The translations under genes and the position numbers were made by a program. From JAKQDH01 sp029558835 (GTDB taxonomy: Bacteria; Planctomycetota; Phycisphaerae; UBA1845): a DNA stretch of 64,000 bases. The notes under the pieces are model-generated. The model did no database searches, was not told the origin of the DNA, and was given only the letters and a program-made list of their open reading frames with translations. This document shows positions 53,201 through 61,080 of the stretch, piece after piece. Every line of letters starts with the position of its first letter. Within the stretch, counting starts at the first letter, position 1. The stretch is from positions 81,377 through 145,376 of the forward strand of contig DAOQSN010000006.1 in NCBI GenBank assembly GCA_035356615.1. The letters are read 5' to 3'.

Positions 53201-54390
53201 ACGGACAGTGTGTTACCACCACCGACTTCTGCTGCGACGACCTCAACGGCGAGTTCCTCCCCGGCGAGGCCTGCGGCACGCCCGACCCCTGCGAGAAGGG
53301 CGCCTGCTGCTACGGCAACGCCGTCTGCGTCGAGGAGAAGGAGGAGGAGTGCGGCGGCGTCTACAAGGGCCCCGGCACGCGGTGCGCCAAGTACCATCCG
53401 ACCATCACGCAGCAACCCCAGAACACGGGAGTCTGTGCTCTTGGTGATGCCGCGACTTTCACGATTGCCGCAACCTCCAGCGAGGGCACTCTCCATTACC
53501 AGTGGAAGAAGAACGGCGTGAACGTGGGCACCGACAACCTGACCTTGATGGTGAACAACGTGCAAGCGGCCGACCATGGAGCGCAGATTACCTGTGAGGT
53601 CACGGATGACTGCGGCAAGGTCACGAGCACCGCCGCGACGCTCGCCGTCCTGACGCGGACGTCTCAGACAGAGGCCGAAACCCCGGCCAACAGGGACAGG
53701 ACCACCCTTGGAATCGCAGAGAGGGTGACCGTTTCCACCAATTTCGGAGTCGTGGTTACCTGGTCCGTAAGCGGCGGCGGAATCGTCAGCCCGGTTTCCG
53801 GGACCAGCACCGTGTTCACGGCCAGCAGGAGCCCCTCCGTATCCAGGGTCAAAGCCACGTTCGGTACGGCGAGCTGTGATATCGAGTACACGGTCATCGC
53901 CCCGACCGGCATGGACAGCGCCGTCAACGCCAACAACGGCTGCGGCGCCGCGGGACCGCCGAACAACACGATTGGTGCCTCGACCCGCTTCGATTGCACC
54001 GTGCAGCCCCTGACGGTTTCCTTCTACCGGGCTCAGTTCCGCGAGAACATCCCGGGGGAGGCGTATACCTGGCCTGACGGCACGGCTGGAAACCGCGCCC
54101 CCGCTATTGTTCCGTGGAGTGTCAACCCGGCCAACGGGACGACGGACGACGTGTCGCAGTGCGGCGACGGCATCGGCAGGCTAGACGAACCCCCTCCGGG
54201 CGGTGGGTATGTCGATTTCCACATCGACGTCCGCGTGCCCGAAGAATACCAGGACGAAGGCGGTAACTGGGTGGCCTGGCTGCCCGGGGAAAACCACCCC
54301 CGAGACTACCGTGGAGCGGATGCCGCCGCGAGAGTGTCTATCGAGGCCACCAACACTGCCAACGGGTCCTGGCAGGGCCCGTGGCAGTGA
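50293..54390 (+). CDS. Giant secreted protein: PPC-like, dockerin-like, Cys-repeat and Ig-like domains
   Basis: The 1365-residue protein starts with a signal peptide and has, in order: two PPC-type domains (about 45-195 and 340-485; 'PDVVYAYTPSVDEVVTISLC', 'YYIVVDGYGTACGSYHLTV'), a beta-rich segment, an internal dockerin-like pair (about 636-695; 'DLDGDGDVDLDDYNGFFACF', 'DLDHSGAANLADF'), five cysteine repeats starting GACC, AACC or similar (about 860-1035; GACC-x3-G-x-C...C-x2-GG-x-F/Y), an Ig-like domain (about 1037-1115; 'YQWKKNGVNVG') and a C-terminal region of unknown fold. Gapless ordering suggests a cell-surface multi-domain protein. The next gene follows after 65 bases. Confidence 0.85.
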   Translation: MVRSTSLVALVFALTAAVMLGDPLTGKREVVGAGSVGRTPPAAAALRQGGDTCAEAVVIPGLPFEDWGTTCGYANNYDAVCPFSGSIAPDVVYAYTPSVDEVVTISLCNDGTDYNTKLYVYAATCPGPVVACNDDACNTPQYPPNHVSYLTEVELLAGRTYYIVVDGYGTACGSYHLTVEPDNECVLECPAGGVPEGEPDCHSGYEDEYNGGCGSIPAVFQPISCGQVMCARYGTFLFEGIEYRDTDWYEVALAEPTVLTWTLRGEAPTLGIIIHAVSGDCSDFEIIASGTGDACVEFSVQTSQTGVGPGLVWLWAATSGFSGVPCGADYVATLLCEPAQPPPTGDTCAVAFSVGSLPFTSTGNTCDFTHDYDEVCPYGNSHAPDVVYSYTPAENESVTIDLCVDGTNYDTKVYVYAGSCPGTVIGCSDDACSSPQFANFVSRLTDVPLEGGLTYYIVVDGYGSQCGNYTLEVWSEWGPHTDLWYTPYHEDDPDNSYQDFTAEYTIPAGFFGPGSEPFEGTVYFVGEPLDPETSDTDTVIERPFDPVQSWEPVGAIGLVPLEITQLSLRSAEPILVLHDGGLPGFWDVRVGLSPSTPAPMGQMTATKTHANGGTFNSTLYVQPLLTFTRVGGCGPGGDLDGDGDVDLDDYNGFFACFGLTGPAGECGEWDFVCSDLDHSGAANLADFAGFQNAFTGPGGGSGETVVLDTGTAGLPPLMLESFESPFVHEVNPDLGLYLSPGAQFVAGVEEVIPGDPESQQVVFVVEQGSRERHRVRPPKGKFCIYEVTCIDGSCQDCPLRDGDLCYDAACPGGTCTQLFSRECGDPECCLDYTNVACRPPEGEPPCPSGDWCECDPAEGACCDSSGGCSIRKESDCDDAGGQYLGDHSTCTPTGACCFTDLTHCIITRSECCDFAGGFFQGNGTTCGGYGACCFDNGLCEEAYERCCLDAGGTFHEGAGCDATAACCKPNGQCVTTTDFCCDDLNGEFLPGEACGTPDPCEKGACCYGNAVCVEEKEEECGGVYKGPGTRCAKYHPTITQQPQNTGVCALGDAATFTIAATSSEGTLHYQWKKNGVNVGTDNLTLMVNNVQAADHGAQITCEVTDDCGKVTSTAATLAVLTRTSQTEAETPANRDRTTLGIAERVTVSTNFGVVVTWSVSGGGIVSPVSGTSTVFTASRSPSVSRVKATFGTASCDIEYTVIAPTGMDSAVNANNGCGAAGPPNNTIGASTRFDCTVQPLTVSFYRAQFRENIPGEAYTWPDGTAGNRAPAIVPWSVNPANGTTDDVSQCGDGIGRLDEPPPGGGYVDFHIDVRVPEEYQDEGGNWVAWLPGENHPRDYRGADAAARVSIEATNTANGSWQGPWQ

Positions 54391-54455
54391 TGAGTCAGGG
54401 CATGGGGTGCTGCATGGCCCAGCATCGGTGGATGTTCGAGAAAGGACAGTCCCAA

Positions 54456-55316
54456 ATGAATCGCTTAGCCAAGTACACCATCGCGGTCGCGGTCTGTTGC
54501 GGTTCGGCGGCGGGAGCGGCGTGGGCGGATGCCGGCGACCTTCAGCGCAGCCTGGCGGCAATCGACATGCAGAGGAGTGGGGTGACCACTCCCAGCGAGA
54601 AGCTGGAGGCGGAATGCCTGGCTCTTCTGGAAGGAAGTCGTACCCCGGAAGAAAAGGGCATGATCTACGCGGAGATTGCCGTGATCTACGCGCAGAACGG
54701 CATGAGCGCGCCCGACAAAACCGTCGAGTACTGCCGGAGGGCGTTGGAGTTACCCCTGGAACTGACTAAGCGCTGCCAGGTGTACGTCTTCTGGGCGGAC
54801 GCGCTGGAGGTGAAACATCGGGCAGCCCTGCGCGAGAAGTCCGGAGAAACGCAACGCGAGGTCGCCACGGTTTGTCTGCGCGGCCTGAATACCATTCTCG
54901 ACCACCGACCGCCGCAAACGGCTCAGACGGTCCCGGTGGTTCACAAGTTTGACTGCCCCCCGGATGACCCCGCCTATCAGGAGTTGGTACGGCGAAGCCA
55001 GGAGGAGATCGCGGCGCGGGAACAGGTGATGCGCCAGAACGACCTGGTCCTGTATCGGGGCATGCTGATCGAGAAACTGCTCAGACTTCAGCGAGAGATG
55101 GGCGGCGGGGAGACGGAACTGGAGACGTTAGCCAGGGATGTTCTTGACGACCCGCAGAAGGTCCGAGAGGTGGTTGACTTGGTCCGCTTGCAGGCGCAGC
55201 GAGCGTCGTCCGAGGTAGCCAGGCCGGAGGACGCGGCCGCGAGCGGGTCGGCGGCGGTTGGGGAGGCGGCGAAATCCTCCGAGGAGACGAAAGGTACCAA
55301 CGCTGTGACTCCCTGA
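54456..55316 (+). CDS. Exported helical protein, unknown
   Basis: The 286-residue product has a signal peptide (MNRLAKYTIAVAVCCGSAAGAAWA), then predicted helices with a TPR-like pattern ('EEKGMIYAEIAVIYAQNG', 'DKTVEYCRRALEL', 'CQVYVFWADALEVKH'), a coiled region near 200-245 ('EEIAAREQVMRQND', 'EKLLRLQREMGGGETEL') and a low-complexity acidic tail. AAAGGAC precedes the ATG at 54456. It probably shares a transcript with the giant protein before it. Similar small helical exported proteins often accompany large secreted proteins in planctomycetes; function unknown. Confidence 0.7.
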   Translation: MNRLAKYTIAVAVCCGSAAGAAWADAGDLQRSLAAIDMQRSGVTTPSEKLEAECLALLEGSRTPEEKGMIYAEIAVIYAQNGMSAPDKTVEYCRRALELPLELTKRCQVYVFWADALEVKHRAALREKSGETQREVATVCLRGLNTILDHRPPQTAQTVPVVHKFDCPPDDPAYQELVRRSQEEIAAREQVMRQNDLVLYRGMLIEKLLRLQREMGGGETELETLARDVLDDPQKVREVVDLVRLQAQRASSEVARPEDAAASGSAAVGEAAKSSEETKGTNAVTP

Positions 55317-55560
55317 CCCGGCCCTCTCCCCCGCAGCCCCGGTGCTGCGTTCCGCCGGCGATCGTCAGGAGAGAGCATACGGGGCGGCCTCCCACGACCT
55401 CGGGGTGCCTGACGGCTTCCGCGTGGCCTCCCGGTCTGTTAAGCAGGTAGCGTTGGCCCGCTACGGTCGACACGGGGACCCCAAGTGTTCCCGTTACGCG
55501 CCGCCGACCGCGGCGCGCAGACGACGCCCGCGCTCGCTCCCTTCCGCACCCGGGCGCAGG

Positions 55561-55733
55561 TACATGTTTAGCGTTTCCCGCGTCGGGGGGGAGTATTCCG
55601 TGCCTCAGGCAGGCGTCATTGCCTCCGCTGCCCTCACCCCTACCCCCCTCCCGAGGGGAGAGGGGTTCAGACGCCGCGCGCTTGCCCCTGCCCGTGGCGG
55701 GTGAAGTCATGGCACCCACGCTAAACACGTGCG
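55561..55733. repeat. Dispersed hairpin repeat, family 1, copy F, with an inserted CCCTCACCCC element
   Basis: TACATGTTTAGCG at 55561 and CGCTAAACACGTGC ending at 55733 are family 1 ends, with GTCATGGCACCCA beside the right end. Between them the usual core is replaced by CCCTCACCCCTACCCCCCTCCC and GAGGGGAGAGGGG (about 55626-55672), as at 13104. The whole 55317-56021 gap contains no other recognisable gene. Confidence 0.55.
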
Positions 55734-56021
55734 GGTGCAGTGCGGCCGGGGCCGTGGTCCGCACACCGAACCGCAAGTGGCCGAAGACCGTATAATCGGT
55801 TACCCTGAATCCCCCCCGCTGGGCCGGGTGGGGGCTCGCTTGAGCCGCGCCCGGTGGATGCCACCGCGGCAGGCAGGCAGCATCGCTCAACGCGGACTTT
55901 GCCCGCAGCCGCAAGCGTGGCACGGGCGTTTCCTCCGTGCGTCCACCGGTAGGACGCCGGTGCCACGGGATTGCTGCGGCCAGGCAAGAAGCTGTGCATC
56001 AGGAACACGGAGGACTCTGCC

Positions 56022-56711
56022 ATGCTCGGTATCGTCTTCGACCCGATGTACTTCGTTTTCATCGGTCCGGCCGTTCTCCTGGGCATCTGGGCCCAGGCAA
56101 AGGTGAAGAGCGCGTTCGCACATGCCAGCCGCGTCCGGGCCACCACGGGCTTGAGCGGCGCCGAGGCGGCCCAGCGCATCCTGCGTTCCTACGGCCTGGC
56201 GAACGTCCGCATCGAGCCCACCCACGGCTACCTCGGCGACCACTACGACCCCAAGGCGAAGGTACTGCGGCTCAGTCCCGACGTGTACGCGGGCCGCTCC
56301 GTCGCCGCGCTCGGCATCGCCGCCCACGAGGCCGGGCATGCCATCCAGGACGCCACCAGCTACGGACCGCTCGCCCTGCGCGGCGGCATCCTGCCGATGG
56401 CCTCCATTGGCAGCAACCTCTCCTTCGCCTTCGTCCTGGGCGGCATCTTCCTGGGCATGACCGGCCTGATCTGGGTAGGCATCGCGCTCTTCTCCGCCGT
56501 GGTCCTCTTCCAGTTGGTCAACCTGCCCGTCGAGTACAACGCCAGCGCCCGAGCGCTGCAGATGTTGCGGGCCGACGGCCTGATCGTGCAACAGGAGGAA
56601 CCCGAGGTCCGCCGCGTACTCAACGCGGCCGCCTGGACCTACGTGGCCGCCACCCTCACCGCCATCGCCACGCTGGCCTACTACCTGACCATCGCCCGCG
56701 GCCGCAACTGA
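56022..56711 (+). CDS. Membrane zinc metallopeptidase (DUF/YugP type)
   Basis: The 229-residue protein has an N-terminal membrane helix (FDPMYFVFIGPAVLLGIWAQAKVKS), 'SGAEAAQRILRSYGL', 'GYLGDHYDPKAKVLRLSP', the zinc-binding motif AAHEAGHAIQDA near residue 107, and two further membrane helices followed by 'LPVEYNASARAL', and a last helix. This matches the neutral zinc metallopeptidase 2 family (YugP), length about 225. ACGGAGGAC lies upstream of the ATG at 56022. It acts in the membrane; substrates unknown. Confidence 0.9.
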   Translation: MLGIVFDPMYFVFIGPAVLLGIWAQAKVKSAFAHASRVRATTGLSGAEAAQRILRSYGLANVRIEPTHGYLGDHYDPKAKVLRLSPDVYAGRSVAALGIAAHEAGHAIQDATSYGPLALRGGILPMASIGSNLSFAFVLGGIFLGMTGLIWVGIALFSAVVLFQLVNLPVEYNASARALQMLRADGLIVQQEEPEVRRVLNAAAWTYVAATLTAIATLAYYLTIARGRN

Positions 56712-56737
56712 CCGCACTCCCGCACCGCCAGGCGTCG

Positions 56738-56890
56738 GGTGGCATGGCCAAGCGCAGCGCCGCCTTGCATTGGGTGGCATGGCCAAGCGCAGCGCCGCCA
56801 TGCTCTCCGTGGGACGAACAAGCGACTGCCGCGCCGGCATGCCGGTCTGTCTGCCCGCATGCCGGCGCCTTCGGCTTGGGCATGCCACCC
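56738..56890. repeat. Family 2 repeats, three units in tandem array
   Basis: GGGTGGCATGGCCAAGCGCA.. GCGCCGCC occurs at 56738-56764 and again at 56772-56803; the variant GCATGCCGGCGCC..TTGGGCATGCCACCC is at 56857-56890, as in 40923-41024. They occupy most of the gap 56712-57010. Confidence 0.65.
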
Positions 56891-57010
56891 TGCCGTTTCC
56901 CAATCTGGTCCTTTTGCTCAGTGTGGTTGCGGCTTCGCCGGGCACCGGGTACGATTCAACCGCTGCGCGGGAACGGCGGCGGCCCGCCACACCCTTCCTT
57001 CTGGCGCGGA

Positions 57011-57853
57011 ATGGCACCGATGGTATACGCAGGCCGAGGCGAAGCAGCGGCGTCCCGCTTCACGGCGTGGGCAGTCTGCCTGGTCGCCGTCGCGTTGCCG
57101 TGCCTTCCGGCCGGTTGCCACACCGCCGACAAGGTTGTCCAAAGCGGCACGGCCCGCACGCGTGCCCTGATCGGCAAGATCGAGCCCACGGGCACCGTCC
57201 AGGAAGTGGAGAAGCGCGGGGAGTTCTGGGACGCCGCCCGCGGCCGGCTCGATCAACTCGATGTCGAGGCAGTTAACGCCACCCTGCGCGAACTCGAGCA
57301 ACTCACGCAGTGTGCACGCGAACGCGTCGAGGCGGTCTCCCCGGAGGAGGTAGCCCAATTGCGGGCGAACCTCGCCGCCTCAGCCGAGGCGCTGCAGCAG
57401 CAACTGGCGGACGCGCCCATCCGCCGGGCGGCCACGGCCGTCCTGAACGTCGCGGAAACCCTCGATTCGCGTCTGCGCGTCCTCGAGCTCGACCGCGTCA
57501 ACATCCTGCTCCAACAGGCCAATGCGGCGCTTGACGACCTGCGTGCCGCCGTCGAACAACTGCGAACCAACCTGACGACCTCGTTTGAGGATACCCAGCG
57601 CGTGCTCCAACAGGCCCAGAAGACCGTCCAGAGCCTTCCCAACGAGGAACTCCGCCAGGCGGTCGTCGGCGTGCAGGAGGCCTTGGCGGCCACGCAGGTG
57701 CGTTTGAACGAGTTGCCGGTACTCTCGCAGCAGGCGCAGGTCACCCTGCGCTCGCTGCGCCTTGCCGCTCAGGTGGCGACGGCCACGCTGGTGATCATCG
57801 CGTTATGCGGGCTCCGCTATCTCTTTCGGCGTGGTCCCGGCCGGCGAACATAG
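57011..57853 (+). CDS. Coiled-coil lipoprotein with C-terminal membrane anchor
   Basis: The 280-residue product has a hydrophobic N-terminal stretch ending LPAGC (lipobox), a long helical coiled-coil region with heptad-like Leu/Val spacing (about 60-240; 'LQQQLADAPIRRAATAVL', 'LLQQANAALDDLRAAVEQL', 'AQKTVQSLPNEELRQAV') and a C-terminal membrane helix with basic end (VATATLVIIALCGLRYLFRRGPGRR). Two anchors would hold a periplasmic coiled coil at both ends. The ATG at 57011 or 57020 may be the start; neither has a strong ribosome site. Function unknown. Confidence 0.65.
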   Translation: MAPMVYAGRGEAAASRFTAWAVCLVAVALPCLPAGCHTADKVVQSGTARTRALIGKIEPTGTVQEVEKRGEFWDAARGRLDQLDVEAVNATLRELEQLTQCARERVEAVSPEEVAQLRANLAASAEALQQQLADAPIRRAATAVLNVAETLDSRLRVLELDRVNILLQQANAALDDLRAAVEQLRTNLTTSFEDTQRVLQQAQKTVQSLPNEELRQAVVGVQEALAATQVRLNELPVLSQQAQVTLRSLRLAAQVATATLVIIALCGLRYLFRRGPGRRT

Positions 57854-58049
57854 GGGGTTGGCGGCGGCGCAGTCGTGCCGCGGGCTTGCTCCCCCTGACG
57901 CCGAGTGTCAAGGGCAGCCCGCGCGGTGCAGCGGCAACCTGACGGTCGCACGACTGCGTACGTTCACTCAGGAGTCGTCCAGCGGCGCGCTGCGGATGCG
58001 TTGCCCCAGCCCCTTGGCCGTGAGTCCGCATGCGAATCGGGAGGCATCG

Positions 58050-59492
58050 GTGCTCCGCAGACTGCCATACCGGGTGCCCATCCTCATCGCCTGGTTCGTC
58101 GCGACCTGCCCGGCCACGGCGCAGGTCGAACCGCCCGCCGGCGACCCGGACTCCTTCGTCAACCGCCAGCGCGCCTGGGACGAGCAGTTGCGAGCCCAGT
58201 TGGATGCCGAAGCCACGCTCGCCCAGCGGCTCTCCCTCGACTACGGCGGCTGGCTGAGCAATTACGTCTTCCTCTTCGATGACGGCCTGGAGAGCTCGCG
58301 GACGCTGCGTCGGTATGATCTGCGGCTGTGGGGCCGGGTTACGGCCTCCCGCGGAGCCCACGAGTGGTACGTCCGCACCCGCGCCGGCCTGCTCGATTTC
58401 AACAGCGGCGACGCCTACGACGGCAACGACGACGACATCGAGGGCCCCAACCTCGAGCGCGGCTACTACCGCTTCGATCTGGCTCGGCTGCGCGAAGACG
58501 GCCCGGCCGACGGCTTCTCGAATCTCGTGCTGCTGGCCGGCCGCGACTTCGTCCGCCTCGGTAACGGTCTGACCCTGGCCACGCCGCTGGACCACGTCTC
58601 GCTGACGCTCAGCGCCTACGGTTTCGACTTCCGCGGTCTGGCCGGCCGGACCGTCGGCTCGACGCCCGACTTCGACCTCGCGCGCACGGCCGAACGCACC
58701 AGCCGCGCGTTCTTCGGTAGTGAGGTTCGCTATCGCCACTGGGACCGACACGAACCGTTCGCCTATGCCCTCTGGCAGCGTGACCACAACCACGAGTCAC
58801 GCCCATCGCTCGAGCAGCCATTCGAGTATGACTCGTTCTACGCCGGCCTCGGTTGCGTGGGTGAGCTGCTCCCCCGCTTGATCTACCGCACGGAAGGCGT
58901 GTTCGAGAGCGGCCACAGCCACGCCGACGCCGGCGGCCGGGATGCGAACGTCATCCGCGCCTGGGCGTACGACGGCGAGCTGGAGTACCTCCTCCCCGGC
59001 CGCTACCGACCCCGCGTCTCACTCGCGTATATCTTCGCCAGTGGAGATCGCCAGCGCGACCTTAGTCCCACCTTCTCCGGCGGCGCGTCCTCCGACCCCA
59101 CGCGGGCCGGCGACAACCGCTACGACAGCAGCTTCGTCGGCTTCGGCTACCGCAACCTCGGTCTGGCTCTCGCACCCCGGTACGCCAACCTGCACGCCTG
59201 GCGCCTCGGCGCCTCCTGCTTCCCCCTGCCCGACTACGCCCCCTGCAAGGACCTGCAACTGGGAACGGAGTGGTTCCTCTTCCACAAGCACCACCGGGAG
59301 GCCGCGATTTCCGACCCGACGGCCGATCTGCCTTCGGGCTACCTCGGCTGGGAGATGGACTACTACGCCAACTGGGCGATTACCTGTGATCTGGCCTGGA
59401 CGACCCGCGTCGGCCTGTTCTTCCCCGGTGATGCCTTCGATGACCGTACCACCCGCGCCTTCGTCCTGGTCGGCCTGAACTGGAGCTTCTGA
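58050..59492 (+). CDS. Outer membrane beta-barrel porin (alginate-export-like)
   Basis: With the GTG at 58050 (GGGAGG six bases before) the 480-residue product has a signal peptide ending ATAQ and a body of alternating strands: 'YDLRLWGRVTASRGAHEWYVRTRAGLLDF', 'RYRHWDRHEPFAYALWQRDHNH', 'PRVSLAYIFASGDRQRD' and a C-terminal 'RTTRAFVLVGLNWSF', where the final aromatic residue is the outer membrane assembly signal. The overall pattern resembles AlgE-type alginate export porins. The substrate is unknown; a polysaccharide exporter is one option. The following lipoprotein gene may be co-transcribed. Confidence 0.75.
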   Translation: MLRRLPYRVPILIAWFVATCPATAQVEPPAGDPDSFVNRQRAWDEQLRAQLDAEATLAQRLSLDYGGWLSNYVFLFDDGLESSRTLRRYDLRLWGRVTASRGAHEWYVRTRAGLLDFNSGDAYDGNDDDIEGPNLERGYYRFDLARLREDGPADGFSNLVLLAGRDFVRLGNGLTLATPLDHVSLTLSAYGFDFRGLAGRTVGSTPDFDLARTAERTSRAFFGSEVRYRHWDRHEPFAYALWQRDHNHESRPSLEQPFEYDSFYAGLGCVGELLPRLIYRTEGVFESGHSHADAGGRDANVIRAWAYDGELEYLLPGRYRPRVSLAYIFASGDRQRDLSPTFSGGASSDPTRAGDNRYDSSFVGFGYRNLGLALAPRYANLHAWRLGASCFPLPDYAPCKDLQLGTEWFLFHKHHREAAISDPTADLPSGYLGWEMDYYANWAITCDLAWTTRVGLFFPGDAFDDRTTRAFVLVGLNWSF

Positions 59493-59568
59493 CGTGTACG
59501 TTACATCGGCCTCTACCGCCCCTGGCGATCGATCCGAACCGCGCCCCTTAGTGAGCGAAGCACGTTCC

Positions 59569-60189
59569 ATGCTGCCCGGCCGGACTACGGGATGGCCATT
59601 GTGGCTGTGGATGTTCCCGGTGTGGGCGGCCGCGCTGGCCGGTTGCGCGGCGCCGCTACGTCGCTTTGAGCCCGTGCAGGATCCAAACGCACTGGACGAT
59701 GCCGTCTTCGTCCACTACCTCGCGGCCGTCCCGGTGGTGACCGTGGACGAGGGCTACCGGGCGATCCTGTTGCTCGCGGATCCGGCCGGTCACGCCGTCA
59801 CCTTTGAGGAGCGGCGCGCGGCCTTGGAGACCCGCGGACTGATCAAGCCGTCCTGGCGGATGCAGCCCGACCAGATTCTCGACAAGGGCACGCTGGCCTA
59901 TATGCTCCGCCGCTTGTGCCACATTGACCCCGGTTTGAACGAGGGCCTCGCCGGGCTGACCCGCATCGGCGAGCGCCGCTACGCCCTCCGCAGTTGCGTG
60001 GCCGCCAGGCTGCTGCCGCCCGGCCGCCCGCAGGATTACGTTAACGGCGGCGAGTTGGCGGCCGCCCTCGCCCGAGCCGACGAATGGGTCACCCCTCCCG
60101 CCCGGCCGCCTGCGGAATCACCCGAGCCGGCCGTTGAAGAAGCAGCGCCGGCCCCCGCGGCTGGAATGGAACACACCACCGCCCCGTGA
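59569..60189 (+). CDS. Predicted lipoprotein, unknown
   Basis: The 206-residue product has a membrane segment ending ALAGC (lipobox). The mature part has 'VVTVDEGYRAILLLADPAGHAVTFEERRAALETRG', 'WRMQPDQILDKGTLAYMLRRLC' and a proline/alanine-rich tail. That conserved block looks like a single alpha/beta domain. The ATG at 59569 gives a short signal; a GTG at 59494 would be in frame but lacks a ribosome site. It lies about 75 bases after the porin gene and ends just before a convergent hairpin. Confidence 0.65.
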   Translation: MLPGRTTGWPLWLWMFPVWAAALAGCAAPLRRFEPVQDPNALDDAVFVHYLAAVPVVTVDEGYRAILLLADPAGHAVTFEERRAALETRGLIKPSWRMQPDQILDKGTLAYMLRRLCHIDPGLNEGLAGLTRIGERRYALRSCVAARLLPPGRPQDYVNGGELAAALARADEWVTPPARPPAESPEPAVEEAAPAPAAGMEHTTAP

Positions 60190-60361
60190 ATCACCGTGCG
60201 TGATTCGGCGCCGCCGACCGGAACCGTCCGGACACAGGTCTGGACCAGCGCCTGGCCGAATCCAGATGCCAGCGGCGCGTGCGTGTGCGTACGCATTCAG
60301 GTCGTGGCGTTCACCGGCAGCGCCCGGCTCCTCCGCCTGGCTGCTCCCGGAGCAGAAGCAA

Positions 60362-60395
60362 GGTGGGTGGAAACGCGGCCGCGTCTCCACCCACC
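60362..60395. terminator. Possible bidirectional hairpin between convergent genes
   Basis: GGTGGGTGGA at 60362-60371 pairs perfectly with TCCACCCACC at 60386-60395, and the loop contains ACGCGGCCGCGT, which itself pairs. It lies between the plus-strand lipoprotein gene and the minus-strand giant protein gene. No T-tract is present on either side, so termination is an inference. The rest of 60190-60477 shows nothing. Confidence 0.4.
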
Positions 60396-60477
60396 GCCAC
60401 TCCATCCTGCGGAAGCTCAGATTCCGCCGCCGGGACTGCACCCAACGGCCACCTTCCGCAGCCGTTTCGCCGAACGC

Positions 60478-61080
60478 TTACGGGCAACCTGCGCCGGTCG
60501 GCTTCGGCGTACCGAACCAGATGTCGTACAAGCCCGCACCAGTGAGCAGGTTGATCTCCGTGGTCAGGTCCGCCACGGTGATCGTCCCGCTCTGGTTGAT
60601 GTCCGCCTCCCACAGCGGCACCGACCCGCCGCCGAGCGCGATGTTGAGCCGTTGAATGAGCTGCGTGATGTCCTGCGCATTCGTGAACGACGACCCATCG
60701 ACGTTCGCCGGGTGCTTGTAGTACTTCACAAACGCCCCGCCGTTGTAGCGGATCGTCGTGACGTGCCCCACGCCCAGCGCCGGCGCCGGCGCGCCCACGT
60801 CATAGGCCGAGATACCATGCGCCAGGTTGATCGTGTACACACCCGCCGGGCCCTCCACCACGCTGGTGATGGAGTTTGGGCCGCACTGCGGCGAGTACCC
60901 TGTTTCGCACAGCTCCCAGCAGCGTACTTGATCGGCACCCGACACGCCGAGAATGACGACGATCGGCTGCCAGGGCGGAGTACCGGGCATTCCGATGCCC
61001 TTGCACGGCGTCCCTGCGTTGATTGGATGTGGTTGCGTAGCATCCGTGATCCCGTCCGGCGGGAACGGGATGAAGTACGT
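60478..61080 (-). repeat. Long direct repeat, copy 2 (C-terminal module)
   Basis: This is the DNA for the last about 195-200 codons of the 1153-residue protein. The first half (about 60540-60780) is nearly identical to 42690-42920 including third positions; upstream similarity falls and short insertions appear. It lies about 17.9 kb from copy 1 on the same strand. Confidence 0.85.

Noticed and set aside
55937..57010. N-terminal extension of the coiled-coil lipoprotein frame over the zinc peptidase gene
   Set aside because: The extension is out of frame with a clear HEAGH peptidase and crosses repeats. A lipobox-bearing start at 57011 or 57020 explains the gene.
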